Shown piece after piece: positions 1 through 5,470 of a stretch of 7,451 bases of DNA; position 1 is the first letter of the stretch; each line of letters opens with the position of its first letter. The DNA lies in contig JAPDMB010000025.1 in NCBI GenBank assembly GCA_025920305.1, forward strand, positions 1 to 7,451. Direction: 5' to 3'. The notes beneath the pieces were generated by a model, which saw only the letters and a program-made list of their open reading frames with translations, was not told the DNA's origin and searched no databases. Made by a program: the position numbers and the translations under genes. This DNA comes from Candidatus Parvarchaeota archaeon (GTDB lineage: Archaea > Nanobdellota > Nanobdellia > Parvarchaeales > Parvarchaeaceae).

Positions 1-869
1 AGCAACATACCTGTCAGTATGAATCCTCCAATTATGGTCACGATAAAGCTGGCTGATGAAACCGCGGAATTGTTAAGATATGCCTGCAGATCATGCGTGC
101 CAAACACTTTGCCGTAATTAAGTAAGTTTATAGACAGGACAGAAAGGAAAAACACTATGAATATCAGCTCTCTCCTCATCTTTCCGGTAAGGAAATAAAT
201 GATTGAAATAAGAACTATGATCACTGCAAGCATGTATGATATATAATTGAAAAATATTCCTAACCCTCTCATTGAAAAGAACAAAAGCAACAGCCCCGCC
301 GCCGAAGTTACCGGAGAAAGTGCCTTAAGTCTTTCCAGCTTATAAAATACAAAAGTCATGCCGAAAACCACTAAGACGACTCCTAAGATGAACAGTAGAT
401 CATAGTAATTAGATAGGAAGGAAACGGCTGAAAATGAAGTCAAAGCAGAGTTCACGCCAGTGCCTGAGATAATGGAAATAAAGATAGTCAGTAAAATAAC
501 GAATATGAGTATAGTCACAAGCGAATATATCCTAGCAAGAGTCAACTGACTGAACTTGCTATCCTTCCATATATATTCGGAGAACACCAAGGAAACATTC
601 CTCGCAATGAAAAGGAAGGTAGCCAATAGTATGGGGAAAACGTAGAGGTAATCTATATTTGGCAGGATCTGCGGATACAGAACCTCGCTGTTGACAACGA
701 AGAAAACTGCGAATGTGCCGACTATACCCCATATCGGATCAAGATATCTCTTTACCGCAGGTAAACTCTTCCTATCATAGATTAAAGAAACAGCGGACAT
801 GCCCTCCACTAGTAAAAAGGTGAACAAGACTGCAAGTATCGTATAATTTATGAGGATGTATGTGTTCAT
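1..869 (-). CDS. cydB: Divergent cytochrome bd oxidase subunit II (CydB-like), 3' end beyond the window
   Basis: No stop codon occurs between the ATG at 869 and the left edge, giving 289 visible residues. The start overlaps the cydA stop as ATGA, and GGAGG lies 7 nt upstream, so the two genes are translationally coupled. The protein is almost wholly hydrophobic, with about eight membrane segments. I recognise it as CydB-like from the neighbouring cydA and from weak similarity. Residues 10-32 sit where CydB has its first helix with the Asp-Gly-Phe-Asp motif (here Val-Glu-Gly-Met). Residues 44-95 match the Pro-x-Trp ... Arg-(Asn/Gly)-Val region, and residues 252-289 match the last helix. The usual Trp-Asp-Gly-Asn-Glu-Val-Trp motif is degenerate: only Asp-Pro-Ile-Trp (44-47) remains. 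In the family, subunit II stabilises CydA in the membrane. By this alignment the full protein would be only slightly longer than what is visible, and shorter than E. coli CydB. Confidence 0.72.
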   Translation of the reverse strand, partial: MNTYILINYTILAVLFTFLLVEGMSAVSLIYDRKSLPAVKRYLDPIWGIVGTFAVFFVVNSEVLYPQILPNIDYLYVFPILLATFLFIARNVSLVFSEYIWKDSKFSQLTLARIYSLVTILIFVILLTIFISIISGTGVNSALTSFSAVSFLSNYYDLLFILGVVLVVFGMTFVFYKLERLKALSPVTSAAGLLLLFFSMRGLGIFFNYISYMLAVIIVLISIIYFLTGKMRRELIFIVFFLSVLSINLLNYGKVFGTHDLQAYLNNSAVSSASFIVTIIGGFILTGML

Positions 870-2278
870 TTCTCTCCCTCCAATTCTCCCTTAAGATATC
901 TTTTCCTCATGACATTTCTTACGAAAAGTATGGTCAATGGAAGCACTGCTATGTAGAATATTATTATGGCTATGCCTATAGGCACAACCGAGGGGGAGGT
1001 ATTAGCAGCAGCTGCCACAGTCATTACATTGTATATTATCCACGGCTGCCTGCCTACTTCATCAGTTACCCAGCCGTCCTCCAAAAGGAATGCCGCCAGT
1101 ATCCCTATGATTATGAGCCCTTTCAATACAAGCGTATTATCAAATGGATCCGAAAACATCTTGTGAGAAAGGATCTTAGAGAAGCCGTTTTTCAACAGCT
1201 TTTCCCTAATCTTATCGATATTTACAAGCCAAAGCACCAAAAAGATTACCATCAATATTCCTATAAGCACACCCAAACCTACCATTATATCAAATGTATT
1301 GTGCACTACGCTTACAGGGGGCCATGTACTCTGTGGATATGCTGCCAAGGAGTCGTTGGCTGCGATTACACCGTTAAAATTACCAGTAGCTAAGAAGCTC
1401 ATCAAACCAGGCACAGTTATAGCATCTATAGTTCTGTTGTTTACAAGGAAACCACCTATAACCTCCGCTACATGCGGCCCGGTATTAAAGTTCAGTTCCA
1501 ATGCCGCGAATTTCTCAGGCTGGTTTACCATGATATTGGTTATTGATTCTACGCCTATTATCACGGTAAGTATTATCATGACTATGACCACTGCTGCGGC
1601 TATCTTTGCTGATTTCTTATAGTATTCTCGTTCTATTCCTTGTGTCTTTAAGAGCTTGTATGCGAAGTATGCAAGCAGGAAGGCTGCTCCTGCGAATATA
1701 GTGGAACCTATGACGTGGCCTATCTCAACCCATGTAGTAGGAGTGTTCAATACAGCTAATGGATTTACATCTATTATTTTCCCTGTGCTCAAGTAGTACG
1801 CTATGTTAAAACCTTTGGGCGTATTCATGAAAGCATTTATCATCGTTATAAAAACGCCTGACATGACCGCGCCTATGGATATAAAGATGGACAATACCCA
1901 GTGTCTCATCCTGCTCTTAAACTTGTTCCAAGAGTATACGTAGACTGCCAGGAATATTGCTTCTGTAAAGAATGCAAATATCTCCATATACAGTGGAAGC
2001 AGACCTACCTGCCCTAAAAGAGCGATGAACTTCGGCCACAGCACAAAAAGCTCCACTGCGACGACGACCCCGCTGGCAGTCCCGACTGCAAAGAAGATTA
2101 TCAATGCATTTGCAAGTCTTCTAGCCATGACATCGTACATTTTACTTTTGTATTTTATTGAAATGAACTCTGCTATAGACATTATTATAGGTACAGTCAT
2201 GCCGATAGTAACCAAAAGGATATGTATGGCTAATGAGTAACCCATCAATCCAGCATCGAACAAAACCAAGTTGGCCAT
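866..2278 (-). CDS. cydA: Cytochrome bd-type quinol oxidase subunit I (CydA)
   Basis: This 470-residue membrane protein has about nine helices (near 14-36, 56-78, 94-116, 127-150, 186-208, 224-246, 330-352, 385-400, 432-455). CydA oxidises quinol and reduces O2 to water at the cytoplasmic membrane, using hemes b558, b595 and d. The ligand set is visible by comparison with E. coli CydA: His19, Glu99 and Glu106 (Pro-Leu-Tyr-Met-Glu ... Phe-Phe-Thr-Glu), and His188 and Met332 (Ile-Met-Val-Gly-Leu-Gly) for heme b558. The quinol-loop Gln-Pro-x-Lys-x-Ala-Ala-x-Glu motif is at 253-261, and Glu407 plus Gly-Arg-Gln-Pro-Trp at 407-413. The quinol loop is short. Asp330 stands where E. coli has Arg391. 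The gene lies 65 nt after rps27ae on the same strand, and neither a TATA box nor a Shine-Dalgarno site precedes it. Its DNA is more A+T-rich than the rest of the window. Confidence 0.96.
   Translation of the reverse strand: MANLVLFDAGLMGYSLAIHILLVTIGMTVPIIMSIAEFISIKYKSKMYDVMARRLANALIIFFAVGTASGVVVAVELFVLWPKFIALLGQVGLLPLYMEIFAFFTEAIFLAVYVYSWNKFKSRMRHWVLSIFISIGAVMSGVFITMINAFMNTPKGFNIAYYLSTGKIIDVNPLAVLNTPTTWVEIGHVIGSTIFAGAAFLLAYFAYKLLKTQGIEREYYKKSAKIAAAVVIVMIILTVIIGVESITNIMVNQPEKFAALELNFNTGPHVAEVIGGFLVNNRTIDAITVPGLMSFLATGNFNGVIAANDSLAAYPQSTWPPVSVVHNTFDIMVGLGVLIGILMVIFLVLWLVNIDKIREKLLKNGFSKILSHKMFSDPFDNTLVLKGLIIIGILAAFLLEDGWVTDEVGRQPWIIYNVMTVAAAANTSPSVVPIGIAIIIFYIAVLPLTILFVRNVMRKRYLKGELEGEK
877..881 (-). 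promoter_or_regulatory. Shine-Dalgarno site for cydB inside the end of cydA
   Basis: The minus strand reads GGAGG 7 nt before the cydB ATG at 869, within the last cydA codons (Leu-Glu-Gly-Glu-Lys). Together with the ATGA stop/start overlap it fixes the cydB start and indicates coupled translation. Confidence 0.7.
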
Positions 2279-2290
2279 ACTCTAGTGAAT

Positions 2291-2333
2291 TACCCCCTTG
2301 TGGGAGGGGGCCTCCCGCTCGCTGAGTGGGGTA
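2291..2333 (-). repeat. G/C-rich tandem stem-loops between rps27ae and cydA, resembling an IS200/IS605 right end
   Basis: Read on the minus strand, three inverted repeats are packed here. CCCCCT/AGGGGG pairs 2310-2305 with 2298-2293 around a 6-nt loop. GGGAGG/CCTCCC (2316-2311 with 2307-2302) is a mutually exclusive alternative. CCCACTC/GAGCGGG pairs 2330-2324 with 2320-2314 with one A-C mismatch, which becomes a G-U pair in plus-strand RNA. The layout GGGAGGCCCCCT-loop-AGGGGGTAATTCAC resembles the hairpin plus TTCAC end of IS200/IS605 elements. That likeness is from memory. No tnpA or tnpB gene is present, so at most this is a relic. It could instead be an RNA stem-loop in the rps27ae-cydA transcript. 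Confidence 0.4.
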
Positions 2334-2343
2334 TCCTTCATCT

Positions 2344-2538
2344 TCATGCCTTTTTAGGCGATATGAACTCAGTGTAGCCGCATCTGCCACATGCCAGCCT
2401 GTTCTTGTGCTGCGCAAGGAAGAACCCTTCCCCGCACTTTGGGCAGGTCTTCCTGAGTCTGATCAGCTTTTCTCCTTCGATTCTGTAAAGCTTGTAGACC
2501 TTCTCGCTCTCCCTATTTCTTTTCTTTTTCTTTGGCAT
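2344..2538 (-). CDS. rps27ae: 30S ribosomal protein S27ae
   Basis: This 64-residue zinc-ribbon protein of the small ribosomal subunit has the family layout. A Lys/Arg-rich N-terminus is followed by Tyr-Lys-Leu-Tyr-x-Ile-Glu-Gly (15-22). The ribbon has Cys32-x2-Cys35 and Cys50-x2-Cys53 around the Phe-Leu-Ala-x-His-Lys-x-Arg-Leu segment, then Gly-Tyr-Thr-Glu-Phe. Unlike the eukaryotic homologue it carries no ubiquitin fusion, as is normal in archaea. The ATG at 2538 is the only Met available. It lies inside rps24e, overlapping that gene's end by 26 nt in another frame, so translation is probably coupled. The gene is the last of the rpoE-spt4-rps24e-rps27ae run. In many archaea this cluster continues into other translation genes, but here cydA follows. 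Confidence 0.96.
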   Translation of the reverse strand: MPKKKKRNRESEKVYKLYRIEGEKLIRLRKTCPKCGEGFFLAQHKNRLACGRCGYTEFISPKKA

Positions 2539-2815
2539 CTTCCATCAACCCGTTTTTCTTAAGTATATAGTCTGGCAGCACCGCCCTAGCCGTAGCTTCA
2601 TCACTGTAGATATGAGCTACTCCTTTCATCCTTCTCAGTCCGAACGTGTTCCTCAGCGTGTAGACCACGAGAAAACCGCTCGGATACCTGCTCAGAAGCT
2701 CTTTCCTGACGTCAAGCAGCTTCACGGTCTCCTTTCTCTCGAAGTTTACGACGAACTCGATGGTCCTGCGTCCCAAAAATTTGTTCTCCTTCTCCGCGCC
2801 TATCTCTATGTTCAT
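2513..2815 (-). CDS. rps24e: 30S ribosomal protein S24e
   Basis: This 100-residue small-subunit ribosomal protein has the S24e pattern. It begins with a beta strand and a Glu-Lys-Glu-Asn-Lys-Phe-Leu-x-Arg-Arg segment (8-17). Residues 30-43 hold the family's Thr ... Val-Arg-x-Glu-Leu stretch. Residues 49-72 (Leu-Val-Val-Tyr ... Phe-Gly ... Gly-Val-Ala-His-Ile-Tyr) form the core, and Tyr83-Ile-Leu-Lys-Lys-Asn closes the fold. The C-terminal Lys/Glu tail is encoded by the same bases that encode the Lys-rich start of S27ae. The ATG at 2815 follows the spt4 stop by 4 nt, consistent with one operon. Several archaea have a DUF359 dephospho-CoA kinase gene between spt4 and rps24e; it is absent here. 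Confidence 0.95.
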   Translation of the reverse strand: MNIEIGAEKENKFLGRRTIEFVVNFERKETVKLLDVRKELLSRYPSGFLVVYTLRNTFGLRRMKGVAHIYSDEATARAVLPDYILKKNGLMEDAKEKEKK

Positions 2816-2819
2816 ATCT

Positions 2820-3005
2820 CTACTCTACAGATAAGGCGTACTTGCCAGGCTTCGTGATCTTCAAGTCTTCGGCGACCTTCGACCTCTCAGGATCGATTAT
2901 TTCTATGACGCCCTTCCACTTCGCCGACAGATCCTCGCTCCCGCAGATTTCACATCTCTTCCCCTCAGTTATATGACCGCAGACCTTGCATGCCTTTTCA
3001 ACCAT
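2820..3005 (-). CDS. spt4: Transcription elongation factor Spt4 (RpoE'')
   Basis: Spt4 is a small zinc protein that pairs with Spt5/NusG on the RNA polymerase clamp and promotes processive elongation. The 61 residues match the family over their whole length: Lys-Ala-Cys6-x2-Cys9, then Cys18-x2-Cys21, Leu-Ser-x-Lys-Trp30-x-Gly, Ile-Ile-Asp-Pro-Glu (36-40), and Pro-Gly-Lys-Tyr-Ala-Leu (53-58). The frame stays open upstream to an ATG at 3065, but I chose the ATG at 3005. Homologues start just before the first Cys pair, GGGAGG lies 8 nt upstream, and the extra 20 residues are Arg-rich sequence lying within the end of rpoE. The start overlaps the rpoE stop by 8 nt. Confidence 0.93.
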   Translation of the reverse strand: MVEKACKVCGHITEGKRCEICGSEDLSAKWKGVIEIIDPERSKVAEDLKITKPGKYALSVE

Positions 3006-3564
3006 TTCTATTGCCTCCCTTATTCTCCTTAGCCGCCTTTCCCTTTGCGCTTTTCTTCCTGTCAATCTTTCCTAATCCTGGAGACCTCATCGTCAGGCCT
3101 ACCTTCATCTGCCCCTTGGTCGTGATAGCTATCACGCTTGCGATCACCGTATCCCCTACCTTTATCGTTTCCTTCGTCTTTCTCCCGACCAGTGCATTCT
3201 TGCTGAAGTCGACATAATCATCCATCGTCTGGGATATGAACGCAAGGCCGTCGACAGGCCCTATATTCACAGTTGCGCCTATCTCGCTTATGTTGACGAC
3301 TTGGCCGCGCACCGTCTCATGCAGGTTAGGGGTATACCCGAGCACCTTGAAGGTAGAAGGATAGTACACCGAAGGGTCCTCCGGTATTATTATTCCCTCC
3401 TCTCTTGAATCTACGCTTATCAACCCTATCAGCAGGGATTTACCCTCTATGATCTTGCCTATGAAATCCTCATGTATCTTCATCCGGATAGCTTCTTCTA
3501 GGGACTGCTCCTCCGGCCTGGGCGGTATCCTTATATTGGACTTTAGAGTCAAAATTTCGTACAT
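2998..3564 (-). CDS. rpoE: DNA-directed RNA polymerase subunit E' (Rpo7/RpoE1)
   Basis: Rpo7 is the archaeal counterpart of eukaryotic Rpb7. With Rpo4 it forms the polymerase stalk, which helps promoter opening and binds emerging RNA. The 188 residues show both family domains. An N-terminal tip domain begins Met-Tyr-Glu-Ile and contains Arg-Ile-Pro-Pro-Arg (12-16) and Glu-Gly-Ile-Ile-Ile-Pro-Glu-Asp (56-63). An S1-like OB fold spans about 83-160, with Val-Arg-Gly-Gln-Val-Val-Asn at 85-91, Ser-Gln-x-Met-Asp-Asp-Tyr at 111-117 and Val-Gly-Asp-Thr-Val near 136-140. It ends in the typical Leu-Thr-Met-Arg-Ser-Pro-Gly-Leu-Gly-Lys (157-166), followed by a basic Lys/Gly/Asn-rich tail. It heads the minus-strand operon and is transcribed divergently from the E1-like gene. 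Confidence 0.96.
   Translation of the reverse strand: MYEILTLKSNIRIPPRPEEQSLEEAIRMKIHEDFIGKIIEGKSLLIGLISVDSREEGIIIPEDPSVYYPSTFKVLGYTPNLHETVRGQVVNISEIGATVNIGPVDGLAFISQTMDDYVDFSKNALVGRKTKETIKVGDTVIASVIAITTKGQMKVGLTMRSPGLGKIDRKKSAKGKAAKENKGGNRNG
3014..3019 (-). promoter_or_regulatory. Shine-Dalgarno site deciding the spt4 start
   Basis: The minus strand reads GGGAGG with 8 nt to the ATG at 3005, inside the last codons of rpoE. The in-frame ATG at 3065 lies far upstream of this site, which supports the shorter Spt4. Confidence 0.75.
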
Positions 3565-3569
3565 AGGTT

Positions 3570-3597
3570 ACCTCTGATATTACGCCTCATATTTTAA
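3570..3597 (-). promoter_or_regulatory. Probable rpoE promoter and ribosome binding site
   Basis: On the minus strand TTAAAATA (3597-3590) lies 33 nt before the rpoE ATG, the spacing expected for a nearly leaderless archaeal transcript. GAGGT (3574-3570) lies 5 nt before the ATG and would suit a transcript with a leader, made from the A/T-rich box further up at about 3628-3611. The sequence alone does not decide between the two. Confidence 0.5.
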
Positions 3598-3610
3598 TGT
3601 TCTGTTATGT

Positions 3611-3628
3611 TTTTATATATATTTATAC
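3611..3628 (+). promoter_or_regulatory. TATA box for the E1-like gene
   Basis: TTTTATATATATTTATAC contains TTTATATA at 3612-3619, 31 nt before the ATG at 3643. This is the TATA-to-start spacing of a leaderless archaeal transcript and fixes that ATG as the start. The same A/T-rich box could serve rpoE on the other strand. Confidence 0.65.
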
Positions 3629-3642
3629 CTAGTTTTTTAGGC

Positions 3643-4578
3643 ATGGAAAATGAGCAGGCGGGCCTTAAGATTGTCGTCGTCGGATGCGGGGCACTCGGTT
3701 CAGCTATCCTGCAGATATTAGGCAGATTGGGCATCGGTACCATAACCATGGTCGACGGAGACATCGTTACGCCCAAGAACATAGGCACTCAGACCCTTTA
3801 CGATTTAAGGGATGCGTCAGGCATAAACTATAAGTCCGATGTCGCAAAATTGAAACTAGAAGACATAAACCATTCGACCGTCTTCAAAAGCCTGCCCTTC
3901 TATCTGACCGGGGAGAACGCAGAAGAGACACTGAAAGGCGGCGATTTAGTGATCGACGCGACTGACAATTCAAAATCAAGGCTGCTGATCAACGAGACAT
4001 GCGTGAGGCTGGGGATACCCTTGCTTGAGGTCATGGCAAAAGCGGATGAGGCCATGGTGCATCTAGTCCATGGAGACAACGCCTGCTTTAACTGCCTGCA
4101 TTCCGCATCAAGGCTGGTTGATAACAGCTGTGTAAGCATAGATCCGGCTCTCTCATCCATAGCAGCCGGGGCAGCCGTCAATATGGCGCTTGGCTTTCTG
4201 ATCGGCAAGGATTACAGCTTAAAGACGGCGCTCATATCCGCCAGGACCCTTAGCATAGAGAGGGTGAATATAAAGCGGCTCGATACGTGCGAGGTCTGCT
4301 CTAAGCGGGTTTTCAAGGGGGAAGAGGGCGGTCACTTCCTGCAGATATGCGGGGATGGGATAAAGTACTCATTTTCAAAGAAGATCGTTCTGCACGATAT
4401 CTACCTTAGATTATCCAGCTATGGCGAGGTGGAAGGAGACAATAATTATATCCTACTCAAGAATGGGAGCAAGAGCGTCCTCATCTCCAGCTACGGCGAC
4501 CTTCTTTTCACAGGGTATGATATTGATGAGGCTAAGAGGTTTTTGGAGGGGACAGCACCCTTATTTCTTTCCCCTTGA
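3643..4578 (+). CDS. E1-like adenylyltransferase of the ThiF/MoeB/HesA family
   Basis: Such enzymes adenylate the C-terminal glycine of a ubiquitin-like protein (ThiS, MoaD or archaeal SAMPs) for sulfur transfer or protein conjugation. The 311 residues show a Rossmann motif Gly-Cys-Gly-Ala-Leu-Gly (14-19), Val-Asp-Gly-Asp (37-40), Asn46-x3-Gln50, and Asp105-Ala-Thr-Asp-Asn (105-109). Zinc ligands are Cys148/Cys151 and Cys216/Cys219. Cys163 sits where E. coli ThiF has its active Cys184. Residues 231-305 match a small C-terminal domain I recall from some ThiF-type proteins. The Arg normally found in the Asn-Leu-x-Arg-Gln motif is Thr49 here. The in-frame ATG at 3607 lies before the TATA box and was rejected as start. 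The 3' end overlaps the convergent gene by 18 bp. The partner protein is not in this window, so the pathway is unknown. Confidence 0.87.
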   Translation: MENEQAGLKIVVVGCGALGSAILQILGRLGIGTITMVDGDIVTPKNIGTQTLYDLRDASGINYKSDVAKLKLEDINHSTVFKSLPFYLTGENAEETLKGGDLVIDATDNSKSRLLINETCVRLGIPLLEVMAKADEAMVHLVHGDNACFNCLHSASRLVDNSCVSIDPALSSIAAGAAVNMALGFLIGKDYSLKTALISARTLSIERVNIKRLDTCEVCSKRVFKGEEGGHFLQICGDGIKYSFSKKIVLHDIYLRLSSYGEVEGDNNYILLKNGSKSVLISSYGDLLFTGYDIDEAKRFLEGTAPLFLSP

Positions 4579-4833
4579 CCTTCTCCTTCTTATGCGGTCT
4601 GCGAAGAGCGCGCCGAAGATCATAAGCAGGATGGACACGGCTGCCAATATCGACAGCTCCCAAAGGATGTAATTGCTGACGGTCTTCGATACGATCACGC
4701 TGTTTGAGGAGGCGAAGGAGAGGAAATTGAGCATCATGTAGAGGCTGGCGATCAGGAATAAGGCGCCTAATGACAGCGCAGATATAGACAAGGCGTATGC
4801 ACCCCTATAGCTTAATTTATCCTTTTTACGCAT
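4561..4833 (-). CDS. Small two-helix membrane protein of unknown function
   Basis: I do not recognise a family. The 90-residue protein has a basic N-terminus (Met-Arg-Lys-Lys-Asp-Lys), membrane helices near 14-38 and 56-77, a short Ser/Asn-rich loop between them, and a strongly basic C-terminal tail (Arg-Ile-Arg-Arg-Arg-Arg ... Gly-Lys-Lys). By the positive-inside rule both ends should face the cytoplasm, with the loop outside. The start at 4833 lies about 30 nt from an A/T box that also serves the membrane-protein gene at 4885, so the two may be expressed together. Its last 18 bp overlap the convergent E1-like gene. That the reading frame is real is supported by this promoter and by the clean helix pattern. 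Confidence 0.72.
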   Translation of the reverse strand: MRKKDKLSYRGAYALSISALSLGALFLIASLYMMLNFLSFASSNSVIVSKTVSNYILWELSILAAVSILLMIFGALFADRIRRRRSRGKK

Positions 4834-4854
4834 ATAATCCTATGTAAGCAAAGG

Positions 4855-4866
4855 TTAAATATATAG
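4855..4866. promoter_or_regulatory. Shared bidirectional TATA element
   Basis: TTAAATATATAG reads as a TATA box on both strands. On plus, TTAAATAT starts 30 nt before the ATG at 4885. On minus, TATATATT starts about 32 nt before the ATG at 4833. Both distances fit leaderless archaeal transcripts, so one A/T element may drive the two divergent membrane-protein genes. Confidence 0.6.
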
Positions 4867-4871
4867 AGCGG
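4864..4871 (+). promoter_or_regulatory. TAGAGCGG element, copy 1
   Basis: TAGAGCGG overlaps the downstream edge of the TATA box and ends 13 nt before the ATG at 4885. The same 8-mer follows the TATA box of the gene at 5487, and both copies continue into ATT (after one extra G here). A site between TATA box and start is where an archaeal repressor would act, but no regulator is identified. Confidence 0.4.
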
Positions 4872-4884
4872 GATTAAATGATAT

Positions 4885-5409
4885 ATGATAGAGAAACTGC
4901 TGTTTGCCGTCAACAACACCACAGCTACCTCTCCAGCGCCGATAACTTCCACTTCGATACTCTATGGGAGCATAGGGTCCTTCGTATTCCCGTTCCTGCT
5001 CGTCTTCGCCATCGTCTATGGAGTCCTTGAGAGGAGCGAGATATTCAAAGGCAAGAGGGATATAAATTCGATCATCGCACTGGTCCTTGCGATAATATTC
5101 GCAACGACGAATTATACGCTCAAACTCACGTATATAATCCTCCCCATCATCGGCGTACTGGCGGTCGTGATATTCATGTTGATAATGCTCTTTTCGATGG
5201 CTTCGACGGGGTTCGGCGGCGCTGGCGGTTTCAAAATGGGCAATAAATCAAAGGCGCTGTTAGGCGTCCTGACGCTTATAATCGGCATAATACTGCTTAT
5301 CTGGATACTCAGCCCTTCGAACCTCACGATTCAGAATCTCACAAGCTATCTGCCGTATATTGTGATACTGGTCGTGTTCGGTGCAATAATATACTTCATT
5401 TCAAGGTAG
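4885..5409 (+). CDS. Multi-pass membrane protein, member 1 of a three-gene related family
   Basis: The function is unknown. The 174 residues contain about five helices (near 30-48, 61-76, 82-106, 124-142, 156-173), preceded by a polar Asn/Thr/Ser/Pro-rich N-terminus. The signature is at 35-66: Phe-Pro-Phe-Leu-Leu-Val-Phe-Ala-Ile-Val-Tyr-Gly, a charged turn with Ile-Phe-Lys-Gly-Lys-Arg-Asp-Ile-Asn, then Ile-Ile-Ala-Leu. The gene at 6087 repeats this almost residue for residue, and the gene at 5487 more loosely. A Gly-rich loop (109-116) joins helices 3 and 4. Small membrane proteins with a similar first helix are, from memory, common in DPANN archaea and uncharacterised. A TATA box 30 nt before the ATG supports the start and a leaderless mRNA. 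A pilus, secretion or cell-contact role is conceivable but unproven. Confidence 0.85.
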   Translation: MIEKLLFAVNNTTATSPAPITSTSILYGSIGSFVFPFLLVFAIVYGVLERSEIFKGKRDINSIIALVLAIIFATTNYTLKLTYIILPIIGVLAVVIFMLIMLFSMASTGFGGAGGFKMGNKSKALLGVLTLIIGIILLIWILSPSNLTIQNLTSYLPYIVILVVFGAIIYFISR

Positions 5410-5456
5410 AGAAAAATCTTTCAATTAACTATTCCGCAAAGGTTTTCCAAGAAAAG

Positions 5457-5470
5457 TTTAAATAGAGCGG
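5457..5470 (+). promoter_or_regulatory. TATA box with TAGAGCGG element, copy 2
   Basis: TTTAAATA (5457-5464) starts 30 nt before the ATG at 5487, the same distance as at the 4885 gene. It runs into TAGAGCGG (5463-5470), the 8-mer also found at 4864. The 77-nt gap after the 5409 stop is otherwise plain, with no convincing terminator. Confidence 0.6.

Noticed and set aside
860..1393. 177-codon open frame on the plus strand, Tyr/His-rich
   Set aside because: It lies fully antisense to cydA, whose heme ligands and motifs are intact, and its composition matches no protein family I know.
2142..2417. 91-codon minus-strand open frame spanning the rps27ae-cydA junction
   Set aside because: It overlaps the ends of two well-supported genes in another frame and shows no family features; it is a shadow.
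3006..3065. 20-residue Arg-rich N-terminal extension of Spt4
   Set aside because: It lies inside rpoE, homologues start near the Cys pair, and GGGAGG is placed for the ATG at 3005.
3607..3642. Upstream ATG extending the E1-like protein by 12 residues
   Set aside because: The extension lies on the TATA box. The ATG at 3643 has the correct 31-nt distance and starts just before the Rossmann motif.
5410..5456. Possible terminator after the first membrane-protein gene
   Set aside because: There are only short A and T runs, with no long T-tract or clear stem, so it cannot be supported.
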